Source: Candidatus Rifleibacteriota bacterium (GTDB taxonomy: Bacteria; Muiribacteriota; Ozemobacteria; Ozemobacterales; Ozemobacteraceae). Taken from it: a stretch of DNA of 64,000 bases. Shown here piece by piece: positions 8,764 to 17,083 of the stretch. How positions within the stretch are numbered: position 1 is the first letter of the stretch; every line of letters starts with the position of its first letter. The stretch lies in the NCBI GenBank assembly GCA_015233155.1, contig JADFYG010000004.1, positions 98,005-162,004 on the forward strand, written 5' to 3'. A program made the translations under genes and the position numbers. The notes under the pieces are model-generated. The model saw only the letters and a program-made list of their open reading frames with translations. It made no database searches and had not been told where the DNA came from.

Positions 8764-10736
8764 GTTCCATCCTCCGTAATTCTCTGGAATGTTATCTGAG
8801 GGGCTGGAATAATCTGAAAAAAATCTCCCTCGGAAGAACTTCTATTCAGATCCGGATTATAGGTGATGGTATGTTTGCCATTGGCCCAGTTCTCAAGTTG
8901 AAGATAATCCACAACCAGGCAGCCCTTAAGTTTGAGGGGCTTTGTGACGATGACGTTGCCCTGATCTCCCACTGCCATGATTCCTGCTTCGATCTCCTGG
9001 GTAGTATCGATAGTGATATTCCCTCCGCGGGTATACAAAATGCAAAAATCGTCCGGGGCGGCAGTGGCTTTTTTCTTTATTCCGGAAAGAATTCTGAATC
9101 CATCAGCAATTATGACACCTTTTCCGGAAAACTCAACAGGACCTTGATTCGGTCCCTGGAAAGTAACTTCGTCGAAAACGGTGGTAATTCCGCGAAGATT
9201 GAGCTCGCCTTTCGCTTTATCATACACGGATGATGTTTTAAATATGTCAAAATAATCCATGGTTTTAGATCTAAGCAAACCATGTGCATAAGGACGAAAA
9301 TCAGCATCAAATGGATGCATTCGCCCGCCGTCTTTTCGGAAAAAATCCTGTGGGGATGGATAAGAGTCCTTTTCAGAACCATCCCGTCTTTCGAAATTCT
9401 GTTGTTTTGAAGTGAAAAGAAAATTGTCCTCAAAACGCGAAATCAGCGGCAGGGTCTTTGCTGCATCTCGTTGGTCAATCTGGGCAAGATTCGTCAGGAA
9501 AGTCTTAATATTCGTATTAGAAATAGGATTCTTGGGGATGGGTAGACAAAAAAGCTTATAGGCTGGGTCATTTTTAATTTTGTTTTTATCACTCTGGGAG
9601 ATTTTTCCAACGTTATCGAGATTCAAGTTGAACTTCACAGTGTAGAGAAAACGCTGTCTGATTGCTCCCTCAAGGATAGAAGCCGCATAAGCGGGGTCGC
9701 GGGCCATAATTCCGTTGTCGGAAATCTGAAGAACGCCAGGGTTTGTATTGCACTGAAAACTTTCCAGGGCGTCCTTGACTCCCTCTTTCGTCTTGCTTTC
9801 GTAGTCGCCTTGTGCCCCAGAATATTGTGATTTCCAGATAGGCCCAATTTGGGCTTCAAAAACACCGGTCATTCCCTGAAGATCGTTCTGGAACCCTCTT
9901 AACGATGGGAATAAATTGCAGCAGTCACTAAGGGGGACAGTGTAAATTATTTTCGGGACAAATTTGGGAAATAATTCCTGGTACTGGCTAAAATTTTCCG
10001 CCACGTTAAAAAAGATGGGGCTGTCATTGAGATACTTTTTGATGTCGGTGCCGCCAAAAAATATTTTCCCTCTTTTTTCGACGGGAATCTGGCTTTGATC
10101 ACGGACGACAATCTGGATGTTATCGGCGTTATAGGAGGATTTTATTGGGGTAGAGGTCTGAAATTCTCTCATTCCACATCGAACAAAAAGAGCGTAATCA
10201 AGAAGAAAATTGGTGGCGTAGTAAGGTTTTCTTTTTTGGCTGGTGACCAGTGAAATAATTCTGAAATCATGATGTCTGGTTATTTGACACTGGGCTACTA
10301 TTTTGGTTCTCTGCTTTAAAACTGCCGCCACTGAAATTTGAAACGTCCCGACACCCTCTCCAGGGTAAAGCCTGTTGCCATAGATATCTGAATCACGGAA
10401 ATCGATGATCATAGCGGAGGCGATAAAGCTCAGATCATCGCCGGAATTCGGGGAAAAATCTTCCATGATCGGAAGCTGAAAACTCAATGTTGAATCTTTT
10501 TTGTGCTTAAAAAGGAATTTGAATTTCTCGGAGTTGATATTTTTTGTTTCACTGAAAAATATTGCAAAAGCCTCATCAATGGCTGACTCCGCAATTTGTC
10601 TGACCAGTTCACTTTTCTCAAATCGAAAAGCCATTGCGCCTGCCTGGCGAGACATTTGATGGAACTGGACAGTCAAAACTCCAATTATGATCAAAATAAA
10701 AACGATGAAAGAATAAAGTATAAACCCTTTTCTCAT
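8760..10736 (-). CDS. GspK/PilX-like large minor pseudopilin
   Basis: 658 aa. The N-terminus is MRKG followed by FILYSFIVFILIII, a prepilin-like hydrophobic helix that lacks Glu at mature position 5. That absence is a hallmark of GspK/PilX-type proteins that cap the pilus. A short helical segment (ELVRQIAESAIDEA, about residues 42-56) is also typical of this class. The rest (about 60-658) is a large extracytoplasmic domain of unknown fold. Its C-terminal part resembles that of the 30014-31453 protein (shared GKG-hydrophobic and LYT-x-x-G segments), so the two are paralogues. Starts directly after the FecR-like gene and overlaps the I-like gene by four bases. Confidence 0.75.
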   Translation of the reverse strand: MRKGFILYSFIVFILIIIGVLTVQFHQMSRQAGAMAFRFEKSELVRQIAESAIDEAFAIFFSETKNINSEKFKFLFKHKKDSTLSFQLPIMEDFSPNSGDDLSFIASAMIIDFRDSDIYGNRLYPGEGVGTFQISVAAVLKQRTKIVAQCQITRHHDFRIISLVTSQKRKPYYATNFLLDYALFVRCGMREFQTSTPIKSSYNADNIQIVVRDQSQIPVEKRGKIFFGGTDIKKYLNDSPIFFNVAENFSQYQELFPKFVPKIIYTVPLSDCCNLFPSLRGFQNDLQGMTGVFEAQIGPIWKSQYSGAQGDYESKTKEGVKDALESFQCNTNPGVLQISDNGIMARDPAYAASILEGAIRQRFLYTVKFNLNLDNVGKISQSDKNKIKNDPAYKLFCLPIPKNPISNTNIKTFLTNLAQIDQRDAAKTLPLISRFEDNFLFTSKQQNFERRDGSEKDSYPSPQDFFRKDGGRMHPFDADFRPYAHGLLRSKTMDYFDIFKTSSVYDKAKGELNLRGITTVFDEVTFQGPNQGPVEFSGKGVIIADGFRILSGIKKKATAAPDDFCILYTRGGNITIDTTQEIEAGIMAVGDQGNVIVTKPLKLKGCLVVDYLQLENWANGKHTITYNPDLNRSSSEGDFFQIIPAPQITFQRITEDGT

Positions 10737-11570
10737 CTATTTCTCATCATTTGGATATAAGGCCCCCGAGCCATTTCGAAGTACTGGCGAACGTGGTGCC
10801 AATTCTTTCGATCCAGTGGAAGATACCATATCTATGGTTCCTCCAGCAACGAGGGTTCGTGAAAGCTGTCCGTTGGGTGTCACCTTTACCTTTCCGGAAA
10901 CAACTGTTACCAATGAATTATTTTCATTCACGATGCATGAAAAAATAGTTCCTAAAACCTCAATCTGACCATGGGGAGTAACTGCCTTAAAGTTTTGGGA
11001 AGATGGCTTCACTGTGGCCGTTATTTTTCCGAAACTTAATTCGAAACCACGTTCCCCTACTCGTAAAAACGTTTTCCCTTCGGCCTCGAGGCGAGAACCA
11101 TCCGGAGCGACCACAAGTGCATATCCATCATTTATTTCGAGAGGTTGATTCAAGGGAATTTGTTGAGTATTTCCGCCCATGGAGCATTGATAGTAGATCT
11201 TTTTTTGAATCACCGAGGGCTTTCCTGTAAATTGAAAAACGAGAAAAAGAAGGCAGCCGGCGAAAGCCAGACTTCCAAATGCTGATTTCACGTTAAAAAA
11301 TTGCGAGAGAAGGGAAGTTATCGCCCAGGGATGAGAGGCAGTTGAAGCTGGTTGCTGGAAGATTTGATCATAGTCCTGCAGGATTTTACCTTTCAAATTT
11401 TCATATTTTTTCCCGGAGTACCATGATCCGTGATCTTGAATCACAGGAATAATCTCCCGAACATTTCTGCACTCAGAGCACTCCTGGACATGAGCTTTCA
11501 GTTCACTGGATATTTTCTTTGGCTTCAGGAGTTCATCCCGAAATTTTTCGCAATGGGTATTTAATGCCAT
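10737..11570 (-). CDS. Zinc-finger anti-sigma factor fused to a FecR domain
   Basis: 277 aa. The N-terminal cytoplasmic part carries the anti-sigma zinc-binding motif HVQECSEC (HxxxCxxC, residues about 27-34) with a preceding His/Cys near residue 6. One TM helix follows at about 97-115, then an extracytoplasmic FecR-like domain (about 150-250, with DGSRLEAEGKTFLRVG and VTPHGQIEVLGTIFSC). It should hold the adjacent ECF sigma factor inactive until a signal arrives from outside the cytoplasmic membrane. It starts one base after the sigma gene stop, so the two are co-translated. Unlike classical FecR systems there is no TonB-dependent receptor here. Pseudopilin genes follow instead. Confidence 0.85.
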   Translation of the reverse strand: MALNTHCEKFRDELLKPKKISSELKAHVQECSECRNVREIIPVIQDHGSWYSGKKYENLKGKILQDYDQIFQQPASTASHPWAITSLLSQFFNVKSAFGSLAFAGCLLFLVFQFTGKPSVIQKKIYYQCSMGGNTQQIPLNQPLEINDGYALVVAPDGSRLEAEGKTFLRVGERGFELSFGKITATVKPSSQNFKAVTPHGQIEVLGTIFSCIVNENNSLVTVVSGKVKVTPNGQLSRTLVAGGTIDMVSSTGSKELAPRSPVLRNGSGALYPNDEK

Positions 11571-11571
11571 T

Positions 11572-12099
11572 TTATGTTGCCTCGCGTCCGAACGCCCTCA
11601 GGCGCTGCATAATTCGATATAATCTTACTCTCAGAGCTCCCTCGGGGTCGCCTGTTATTTCAGAAATCTCGGCAAAAGAAAGATCTTGAAAAAATCTCAT
11701 TTCCAGCAGAAATTTGGCATCCTCCGGGAGGCGGTCCAATAAATTTCGAACCATCTCCTGTTTTTCCGTTTGTTCATCTGACGGAATTTCCGGATAGTTT
11801 CCATCAATTTCCAGAAATCTGGTTTTTGGGGTTTTTCGCCAGTCATCTATGTATACATGTCTGCCAATAGTGGTTAGCCAAGTAATGAATGGTTTTTCCG
11901 GACGATATTGAGAAAGGCTTCGGAGAACTTTGATGAATGTTTCCTGAGCTAAGTCTTCTACTTGGGCATCGGGAACTCCCAAATATCGTAAAAAACCGAT
12001 GAGAGTTGGCAAATGGCGATCTACAAGGCTCTCGAAGTCTCGTTTACTACCCCGGCAGGCTTGAGATACCAGTTCTGCGTCGCTTGGGGACTGAGGCAC
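11572..12099 (-). CDS. ECF-type RNA polymerase sigma factor
   Basis: 175 aa with region 2 (about 20-90, including DLAQETFIKVLRSL and the -10-binding stretch FITWLTTIGRHVYIDDWR) and region 4 (about 115-170, LLEMRFFQDLSFAEISEITG helix-turn-helix). The spacing is that of the ECF (sigma-70 group 4) family. The start is GTG with GGAGG about 12 bases upstream, a slightly long spacing. First gene of the minus-strand unit sigma, anti-sigma/FecR, K-, I- and J-like pseudopilins, so the pseudopilins are its most likely regulon. A hairpin at 12136-12164 lies just upstream and separates it from the repeat lipoprotein. Confidence 0.92.
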   Translation of the reverse strand: MPQSPSDAELVSQACRGSKRDFESLVDRHLPTLIGFLRYLGVPDAQVEDLAQETFIKVLRSLSQYRPEKPFITWLTTIGRHVYIDDWRKTPKTRFLEIDGNYPEIPSDEQTEKQEMVRNLLDRLPEDAKFLLEMRFFQDLSFAEISEITGDPEGALRVRLYRIMQRLRAFGREAT

Positions 12100-12135
12100 C
12101 CTGTTTTGCGCCTCCTGATTTCGTTTGGGTTATAT

Positions 12136-12164
12136 TTCCCTGGCGTCCAGAGGACGCCAGGGAA
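12136..12164. terminator. Perfect 13-bp hairpin, possible terminator of the repeat-lipoprotein gene
   Basis: TTCCCTGGCGTCC and its exact reverse complement GGACGCCAGGGAA enclose a three-base loop. The hairpin lies between the end of the lipoprotein gene (12217, minus strand) and the start of the ECF sigma gene (12099), so on the minus strand it would terminate or attenuate read-through into the sigma operon. No strong T-run follows on either strand, so intrinsic termination is likely but not certain. Confidence 0.55.
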
Positions 12165-12216
12165 TATTTGGCTAGGTTCTTAAGGAATTATCAGTTCCGT
12201 TAATTATTGTTTTGCA

Positions 12217-13413
12217 TCATTCATCGGTATTTCCCGAATCATCAGATCCGGCATTGATGGCGCCTGAAGTAGAAGGGGCGTCTTCAGGGGATACGGTTGG
12301 AACAGAGTTGTCGCCAGATCCGGCATTTATTACACCAGCAGTAGAAGGGGTGTCTTCAGGGGATACGGTTGGAGCCGATGTGTCACCAGGATCGGCATTG
12401 ATGGCGCCAGTTGTAACAGGGGTTTCCTGGGTTGTCGCCGAGTTATCTGCCGCCGGTGGCGTTGGTCCATTATTGTTCCATTGCGCGGCTCTTTCTTCGG
12501 GTGTCATGTTCTGCAATTTTTCCCACTCAGCTTGCTTTGCAGCGGCATCAGATGGTCCATTCTGGTTCCATTGCGCGGCTCTTTCTTCGGGTGTCATGTT
12601 CTGCAATTTTTCCCACTCAGCTTGCTTTGCAGCGGCATCAGATGGTCCATTCTGGTTCCATTGCGCGGCTCTTTGTTCGGGTGTCATGTTCTGTAGTTTT
12701 TCCCACTCAGCTTGCTTTGCAGCGGCATCAGATGGTCCATTCTGGTTCCATTGCGCGGCTCTTTCTTCGGGTGTCATGTTCTGCAATTTTTCCCACTCAG
12801 CTTGCTTTGCAGCGGCATCAGATGGTCCATTCTGGTTCCATTGCGCGGCTCTTTCTTCGGGTGTCATGTTCTGCAATTTTTCCCACTCAGCTTTTTTGGC
12901 AGCAGCATCTGACGGTCCGTTCTGGTTCCATAGAGCGGCTCTTTGTTCGGGTGTCATATTCTGCAATTTATTCCACTCAGCTTCAGAAGATGACACTGTG
13001 GGGGTTTGAGAAGGCGTCGTAGTTTTTGGCGTAGTGACAGCTGCCGGGGTCGCAGCAGTTTTGGGTTGGGCCACAGCAACAGGTGCTGCGACTGGAGAAA
13101 CGGTCTTTATCACTGATGCCGGGGTGTTCCTTATCGTGGCAGTATCTCCATTTGGGTTAACCACTTTGGCTGCAGCTGATGGCGCTGCCACGGGAGCAGC
13201 TGTGGCAGCAGTCGGAGTTTTTGGCGTTGTGGGGGCAGCAGTGTTTGTGGTTTTTGGGGCGGTAGTTCCAGTAAGTGCTTTGCCTATCGTGGTACAAAGT
13301 TCTCCTATAAACGTGAAAAGACCTCCTATGCCTGCACAACCAGACATGGAAATGGTAACAATCAGCATGCAGCTAATGAACATCCCGCCTTTTAAGATTC
13401 GTCGACTATTCAT
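12217..13413 (-). CDS. Lipoprotein with six 30-residue tandem repeats
   Basis: 398 aa. A signal peptide with lipobox (SMSGC, Cys26) predicts a lipid-anchored protein. Residues 45-140 are a low-complexity Ala/Thr/Pro linker. Residues 145-324 consist of six copies of a 30-aa unit (AEWEKLQNMTPEERAAQW plus NQNGPSDAAAKQ), and the tail (about 330-390) has three looser 22-aa units containing AINAG and VSPED. The repeat is hydrophilic, helical and rich in Trp and Gln. No enzymatic motif is present, and a structural, wall-binding or spacer role is a guess. The ATG has GAGGGGG nine bases upstream. It appears monocistronic. Confidence 0.85.
   Translation of the reverse strand: MNSRRILKGGMFISCMLIVTISMSGCAGIGGLFTFIGELCTTIGKALTGTTAPKTTNTAAPTTPKTPTAATAAPVAAPSAAAKVVNPNGDTATIRNTPASVIKTVSPVAAPVAVAQPKTAATPAAVTTPKTTTPSQTPTVSSSEAEWNKLQNMTPEQRAALWNQNGPSDAAAKKAEWEKLQNMTPEERAAQWNQNGPSDAAAKQAEWEKLQNMTPEERAAQWNQNGPSDAAAKQAEWEKLQNMTPEQRAAQWNQNGPSDAAAKQAEWEKLQNMTPEERAAQWNQNGPSDAAAKQAEWEKLQNMTPEERAAQWNNNGPTPPAADNSATTQETPVTTGAINADPGDTSAPTVSPEDTPSTAGVINAGSGDNSVPTVSPEDAPSTSGAINAGSDDSGNTDE
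12442..12981 (-). repeat. Six tandem 90-bp coding repeats
   Basis: Six head-to-tail units of 90 bp inside the lipoprotein gene. The central units are almost identical at DNA level, including synonymous positions, which points to recent expansion or gene conversion. The first and last units have drifted. Because the unit is a multiple of three, ORFs also stay open on the opposite strand, and those are not genes. Confidence 0.95.
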
Positions 13414-13541
13414 ACTTTTTTCCCCCTCGCTTCTTCAAGTTTTCAATAAGTGAGAACTTCTACTTCCCTTACGCAATTTTTTCCCGGATGTTACACAATT
13501 CTCAAAAAAGAAAAAAATCGACAGGGTTGATCCGGTGTTAC

Positions 13542-13571
13542 ATTATATTGAGCGCTGACAAGCTCATTATA
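13542..13571 (-). promoter_or_regulatory. Possible promoter boxes for the repeat lipoprotein
   Basis: Two exact TATAAT hexamers on the minus strand (13566-13571 and 13542-13547), about 130-160 bases upstream of the lipoprotein ATG. Neither has a good -35 element at 16-18 bases, so this is a weak call based on the -10 match and position. Confidence 0.3.
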
Positions 13572-13684
13572 TGCCAAAAGATAACATGTCCCATTTTATT
13601 GCGCAATTTTATCAGGGGCTTTAATTCTCTTAGGATATGGCGTTTTCGTCGTGCGTGTCGTATCGAATATCTGCCGACTTTCTC

Positions 13685-13705
13685 GGCGGGCCCAGCGGTC
13701 CCGCC
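13685..13705. repeat. GC-rich near-palindrome (REP-like)
   Basis: GGCGGGCCC and GGTCCCGCC pair with one mismatch around an AGC loop. It stands out from the AT-rich surroundings, just past the end of the helicase gene. It could be a dispersed REP-like repeat or a hairpin terminator. Only one copy is visible in this window. Confidence 0.4.
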
Positions 13706-13770
13706 CTACCTCAAGGCGAATCGGGTTATACAAGCTATTCCTCGGCTGTGAATTAATTGACCTCGCAATT

Positions 13771-16700
13771 TTACCGGTTTTCGTAATAGTATTCTTCCAT
13801 ATTTTCCGTATTTGTTACGGATGATGAGGTTCCGGATCTTCCGCATAATATTGCAAAGTGACATCCGGCACACGTTTCAGGTGGGGCCGGGGCGAACTGG
13901 CTCTCTTGCCTAATTCTATCGACAAGCTTGGCCGCCCATCTTTCGAATGCTTCCAGATCTGGCTCGGAAGGCTCAATGCGCACTTCTTCCGGCGTCAGAT
14001 ACACCAGTTCAATGCGAGCGAAGTTCAACTCTCCAAGCCGACCGAGAATACCGTGTCGCGCTGCAGCCAGATAAAGGGCCATCTGGCGCGTATATCCAGC
14101 ATGAGCTTCCTGCGTAAAATTGCGTGTTTTGTAGTCGATGACCGAAATATCGTCGCCGTCTAAATCCACGCGATCAGCGAACCCTCGTATTCTGAATGAT
14201 CCGGAGGGCGCGCTGAAACGCATGTTTATCTCGGCTTCAAGCAGCCAGGCATCATGAGCGGCGAGGGGAGAAACCAGATAGCGATTCAATATGGCTCGTG
14301 CGCGTTGTTCCACGCTTTCATCGCAGCCGTCGACAAGTGGAATCAATCGGATCAGTCCGTCGCTCAAATGTGTCTTTCGTTCTTCAGACGACAGAGATGA
14401 TACGGAGACCGAGTGATATAAACGCAGGGTGTTATGTACAAGCGTTCCAGCAATCCGGCGAGTTGCAGGACCAGGCTCATCAGAAAAAGGCGTCACATGC
14501 CTTCGAGTGTAAAAAAAGTGACGCGGACATTTCTCGAACATAGTCAGATCCGCAAGGGAAAAAACTTCTTCCCGAGAGATCGACAACGCATTCTGAGGAG
14601 AAGATAGGGGCGCGACAAGAAATGATTTCAGTGCCGTAACTTCGCTCGTTATTGCGGCAATATCGATGCTTTTGACTGGAGGAACCGCTGGTGGAACCGG
14701 AGGAATGGCACCGGCTTCCAGCCACTCGTCAGTGACTTTTTCCGCCTGCTCTATTGGAAGAACGCTGCCTATGGAAATACAGTCAGGCGCTGTCGTTGAC
14801 GAACCAGAAACAATGTTAATCAGGTCATACAGAGGCTCTTCAGGTTTTTCTGCGCGCGAAGCGCGGCCGGAGATTATAAGCAGTTCTTCCGCGCGTGTAA
14901 GTGCGACATACCATTTTCTGCGCTCCTCGTCTTGCTGAGATCGGCTTTCGATGGCATCATGAGCCTTGAGTTTTTGATCTGAGCGGGTTTTGTTGTTTTC
15001 ATCCTTTCTCAGAAGCAGGCCATGCTCACGTGTAAATGTGAGGAGGTCGCTGCGTCGGTGTATGCGGTTTTTCAGGAATGGCAGGAAAACAACGGGAAAT
15101 TCAAGCCCCTTGGCTTTATGAATTGTAAGTATCTTCACTGCGTCACTATCTTCTAGGCCTATTCCGGCTTCATCTTCGTCTGCTTCTGATGCGAGAAAAC
15201 CTTCCAGATATTGAAGAAAGTCGCGCAGTGTCGTAAAAAGCCCATTGGACTCGAATGCCCGGACGATATCCACGAATTTGATGAGGTTATTTTCCATACG
15301 TCGTCGACGTAAAGGATGTGATTGGGAAGCGGCATATTCCCGGAATCCCGCTTCATCAAGCAGGTAATAAACCAGATCTAGCAGACGCGCAGAGGAGCGA
15401 CGGTCACGAAGTCGCGTGAGAATGTCGCGAAGCTCTCGAGCCCGGTCGGGCAGGGCCGCATCCGGAAGGCGATCGAAATGCTCAGCCAGAGAGACGCGTT
15501 CTGTGCGTCCTGCCATGGAGAGAGAAGCTATTTCCGCGTCGGAGATTCCGTAAAGTGGCCCCGACAGGATATTCACGAGAGAGCGATCATCGCGTGGATT
15601 AACGAGTAGCCTCAGGAAAGACACTATACCCATTATTTCGCCGCGATCGTAGAATCCGAGCCCTCCAGAGAGGAGATACGGGATATTTCTTGCCAGCAGC
15701 GCATCTTCAAACGGTTTTGGAAGATTTTTTATAGAGTCGACGATGATTGCAATGTCTCCAAAATTGAGCGGGGTGGGTTTCATTGCACGCTGAAAGCCGG
15801 AACGCACAAGCCGGTCAATGATGCCGGCGATGGTTTCGGCCTCGCGCTTGTCGTCTGCATCAGGGGAAAGTAAAATTGCAACCGGCTTTTGACGCGGGGA
15901 GATGCCAGCCACTGCCTTTTGCGTGTCAACAGCGAGTACAGACGTGTCAAGGTTCCCGGCGGCAAGGTAGCGATCCGCAACAGTTAAAATCTCTGTATAG
16001 GAGCGAAAATTTTCGCGCAATGTGATAATTCGGTCAGCGGTGAACTCGTTGAATGTCGCCAGATCGGCGCCTTGAAATCTGTATATGCTTTGTCTGGGGT
16101 CTCCAACGACCGTGAGATGCCCTTCCAGATCCCGGGGCGTATCAGATGCACTTGAGACAGGCCGTCTTTTCCGGATGCGCTTTGGGTTGCCGTCAGGATT
16201 CGTGTTTGCCGGAATTGTGACAGGACGACATATTTCCCCGGAGTGGTGCGAATTTTCGGAGGATATGTCTGAGTTAATAAGTTTGTCGCGATTTTCGAGA
16301 AACAGATTTATTATTGCAAACTGGTCGCGGTTATTGTCCTGAAATTCGTCGATCAGGAATACGCGCTCTCGCGGCGGATCGCCCTGTTCCATGCGTGCTG
16401 CGATGGTTTCGCGGCCTTTGATAAGAATGTCGTCGAAATCCAATAATCTGCGTTCTTCCAGTATCTGCAGATACTGGCAATGGAAGCGGAACAGCCAGTT
16501 CAGGACGTTTTTCATGAAAATGTCATTTTTGCTGTCTATCCCACGCAGGGCCTCTTCGTAGAAAGTATGGGGGGAAAGCAGATAACGACGAATTTTCCCG
16601 AGCACCCGGGGAAAGGCAGCCAGCAGGCGGAGACACATTTTTCCGCCAAGTCCCTCCGGGCCGCTAAAAAGGGCTTCGGAGTGGATTTCCCCAAAGCGGG

Positions 16701-17082
16701 TCGATATTTGTGACAACAACAGCTTTCTGGCACTCTCAGTCAGAATTGTTGTTGAAATGTCTATTCCGGCCGCAAAAGGGTCTGACTTGAGAATGCGTGC
16801 GAGAAATGAGTGAAATGTCGAGATAGTGGTTTCCTGCAGTAAACCAGCTGAAAGACCCTGTTTAAGGATGAGTCGATCCTTCATTGCCGCTGCGGCCTTG
16901 TTTGTGTATGTTAGTGCGACGAGTTCGTTGGGGCGCACTCCTGTTTTAATCAGGGCGGCGATTCGACGTGTAAGCACCTCGGTTTTTCCGGAACCAGCAC
17001 CCGCGATTATTTTTAATCGGCCAGATGGCGGAGCCTCTATGGCTTCGCGCTGATTATCCGTCAGACCTAGATGTTTCTCCAA
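13771..17082 (-). CDS. UvrD/RecB-type ATP-dependent helicase fused to a PD-(D/E)XK nuclease with Fe-S cysteines
   Basis: About 1103 aa from TTG 17082. Superfamily 1 helicase motifs: Walker A AGAGSGKT (27-34), LTYTNKAA, FLIDEFQD, GDPRQSIYRFQG, LRENFRS, TIHKAKGLEFPVVF and VALTRAEELL. The C-terminal 300 residues hold a RecB-family nuclease (FADRVDL, then VIDYKTR and a downstream Q) and four cysteines (EKCPRHFFY plus CAGCHFAILC) arranged like the 4Fe-4S staple of AddB/Cas4-type nucleases. It should unwind and resect double-strand breaks. The track ORF begins at 17274 inside the cyclase gene, but its first 64 residues look like overlap translation. TTG 17082 lies one base after the cyclase stop. 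No AddB/RecC-like partner is in the window. Confidence 0.9.
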   Translation of the reverse strand: MEKHLGLTDNQREAIEAPPSGRLKIIAGAGSGKTEVLTRRIAALIKTGVRPNELVALTYTNKAAAAMKDRLILKQGLSAGLLQETTISTFHSFLARILKSDPFAAGIDISTTILTESARKLLLSQISTRFGEIHSEALFSGPEGLGGKMCLRLLAAFPRVLGKIRRYLLSPHTFYEEALRGIDSKNDIFMKNVLNWLFRFHCQYLQILEERRLLDFDDILIKGRETIAARMEQGDPPRERVFLIDEFQDNNRDQFAIINLFLENRDKLINSDISSENSHHSGEICRPVTIPANTNPDGNPKRIRKRRPVSSASDTPRDLEGHLTVVGDPRQSIYRFQGADLATFNEFTADRIITLRENFRSYTEILTVADRYLAAGNLDTSVLAVDTQKAVAGISPRQKPVAILLSPDADDKREAETIAGIIDRLVRSGFQRAMKPTPLNFGDIAIIVDSIKNLPKPFEDALLARNIPYLLSGGLGFYDRGEIMGIVSFLRLLVNPRDDRSLVNILSGPLYGISDAEIASLSMAGRTERVSLAEHFDRLPDAALPDRARELRDILTRLRDRRSSARLLDLVYYLLDEAGFREYAASQSHPLRRRRMENNLIKFVDIVRAFESNGLFTTLRDFLQYLEGFLASEADEDEAGIGLEDSDAVKILTIHKAKGLEFPVVFLPFLKNRIHRRSDLLTFTREHGLLLRKDENNKTRSDQKLKAHDAIESRSQQDEERRKWYVALTRAEELLIISGRASRAEKPEEPLYDLINIVSGSSTTAPDCISIGSVLPIEQAEKVTDEWLEAGAIPPVPPAVPPVKSIDIAAITSEVTALKSFLVAPLSSPQNALSISREEVFSLADLTMFEKCPRHFFYTRRHVTPFSDEPGPATRRIAGTLVHNTLRLYHSVSVSSLSSEERKTHLSDGLIRLIPLVDGCDESVEQRARAILNRYLVSPLAAHDAWLLEAEINMRFSAPSGSFRIRGFADRVDLDGDDISVIDYKTRNFTQEAHAGYTRQMALYLAAARHGILGRLGELNFARIELVYLTPEEVRIEPSEPDLEAFERWAAKLVDRIRQESQFAPAPPETCAGCHFAILCGRSGTSSSVTNTENMEEYYYENR

Positions 17083-17083
17083 T

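Larger units (their letters stand above)
13414..13770. other. 357-bp intergenic region upstream of the repeat lipoprotein
   Basis: No convincing gene. It is AT-rich near the lipoprotein and, read on the minus strand, contains two TATAAT boxes (13566-13571 and 13542-13547) without good -35 partners, plus the gene's Shine-Dalgarno sequence. Two TGTTACA motifs (about 13489 and 13537) might be a protein-binding site. A GC-rich near-palindrome lies at 13685-13705, towards the helicase gene end. Confidence 0.6.

Noticed and set aside
12442-12981. CRISPR-like regular repeats
   Set aside because: The units are contiguous 90-bp coding repeats without spacers, so this is not a CRISPR array. The same holds for the 24-bp repeats at 36085-36270.
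12212-13022. Plus-strand ORFs of 265 and 196 aa across the lipoprotein gene
   Set aside because: They are open only because the 90-bp repeat is a multiple of three. The minus-strand frame has the signal peptide, lipobox and ribosome-binding site.
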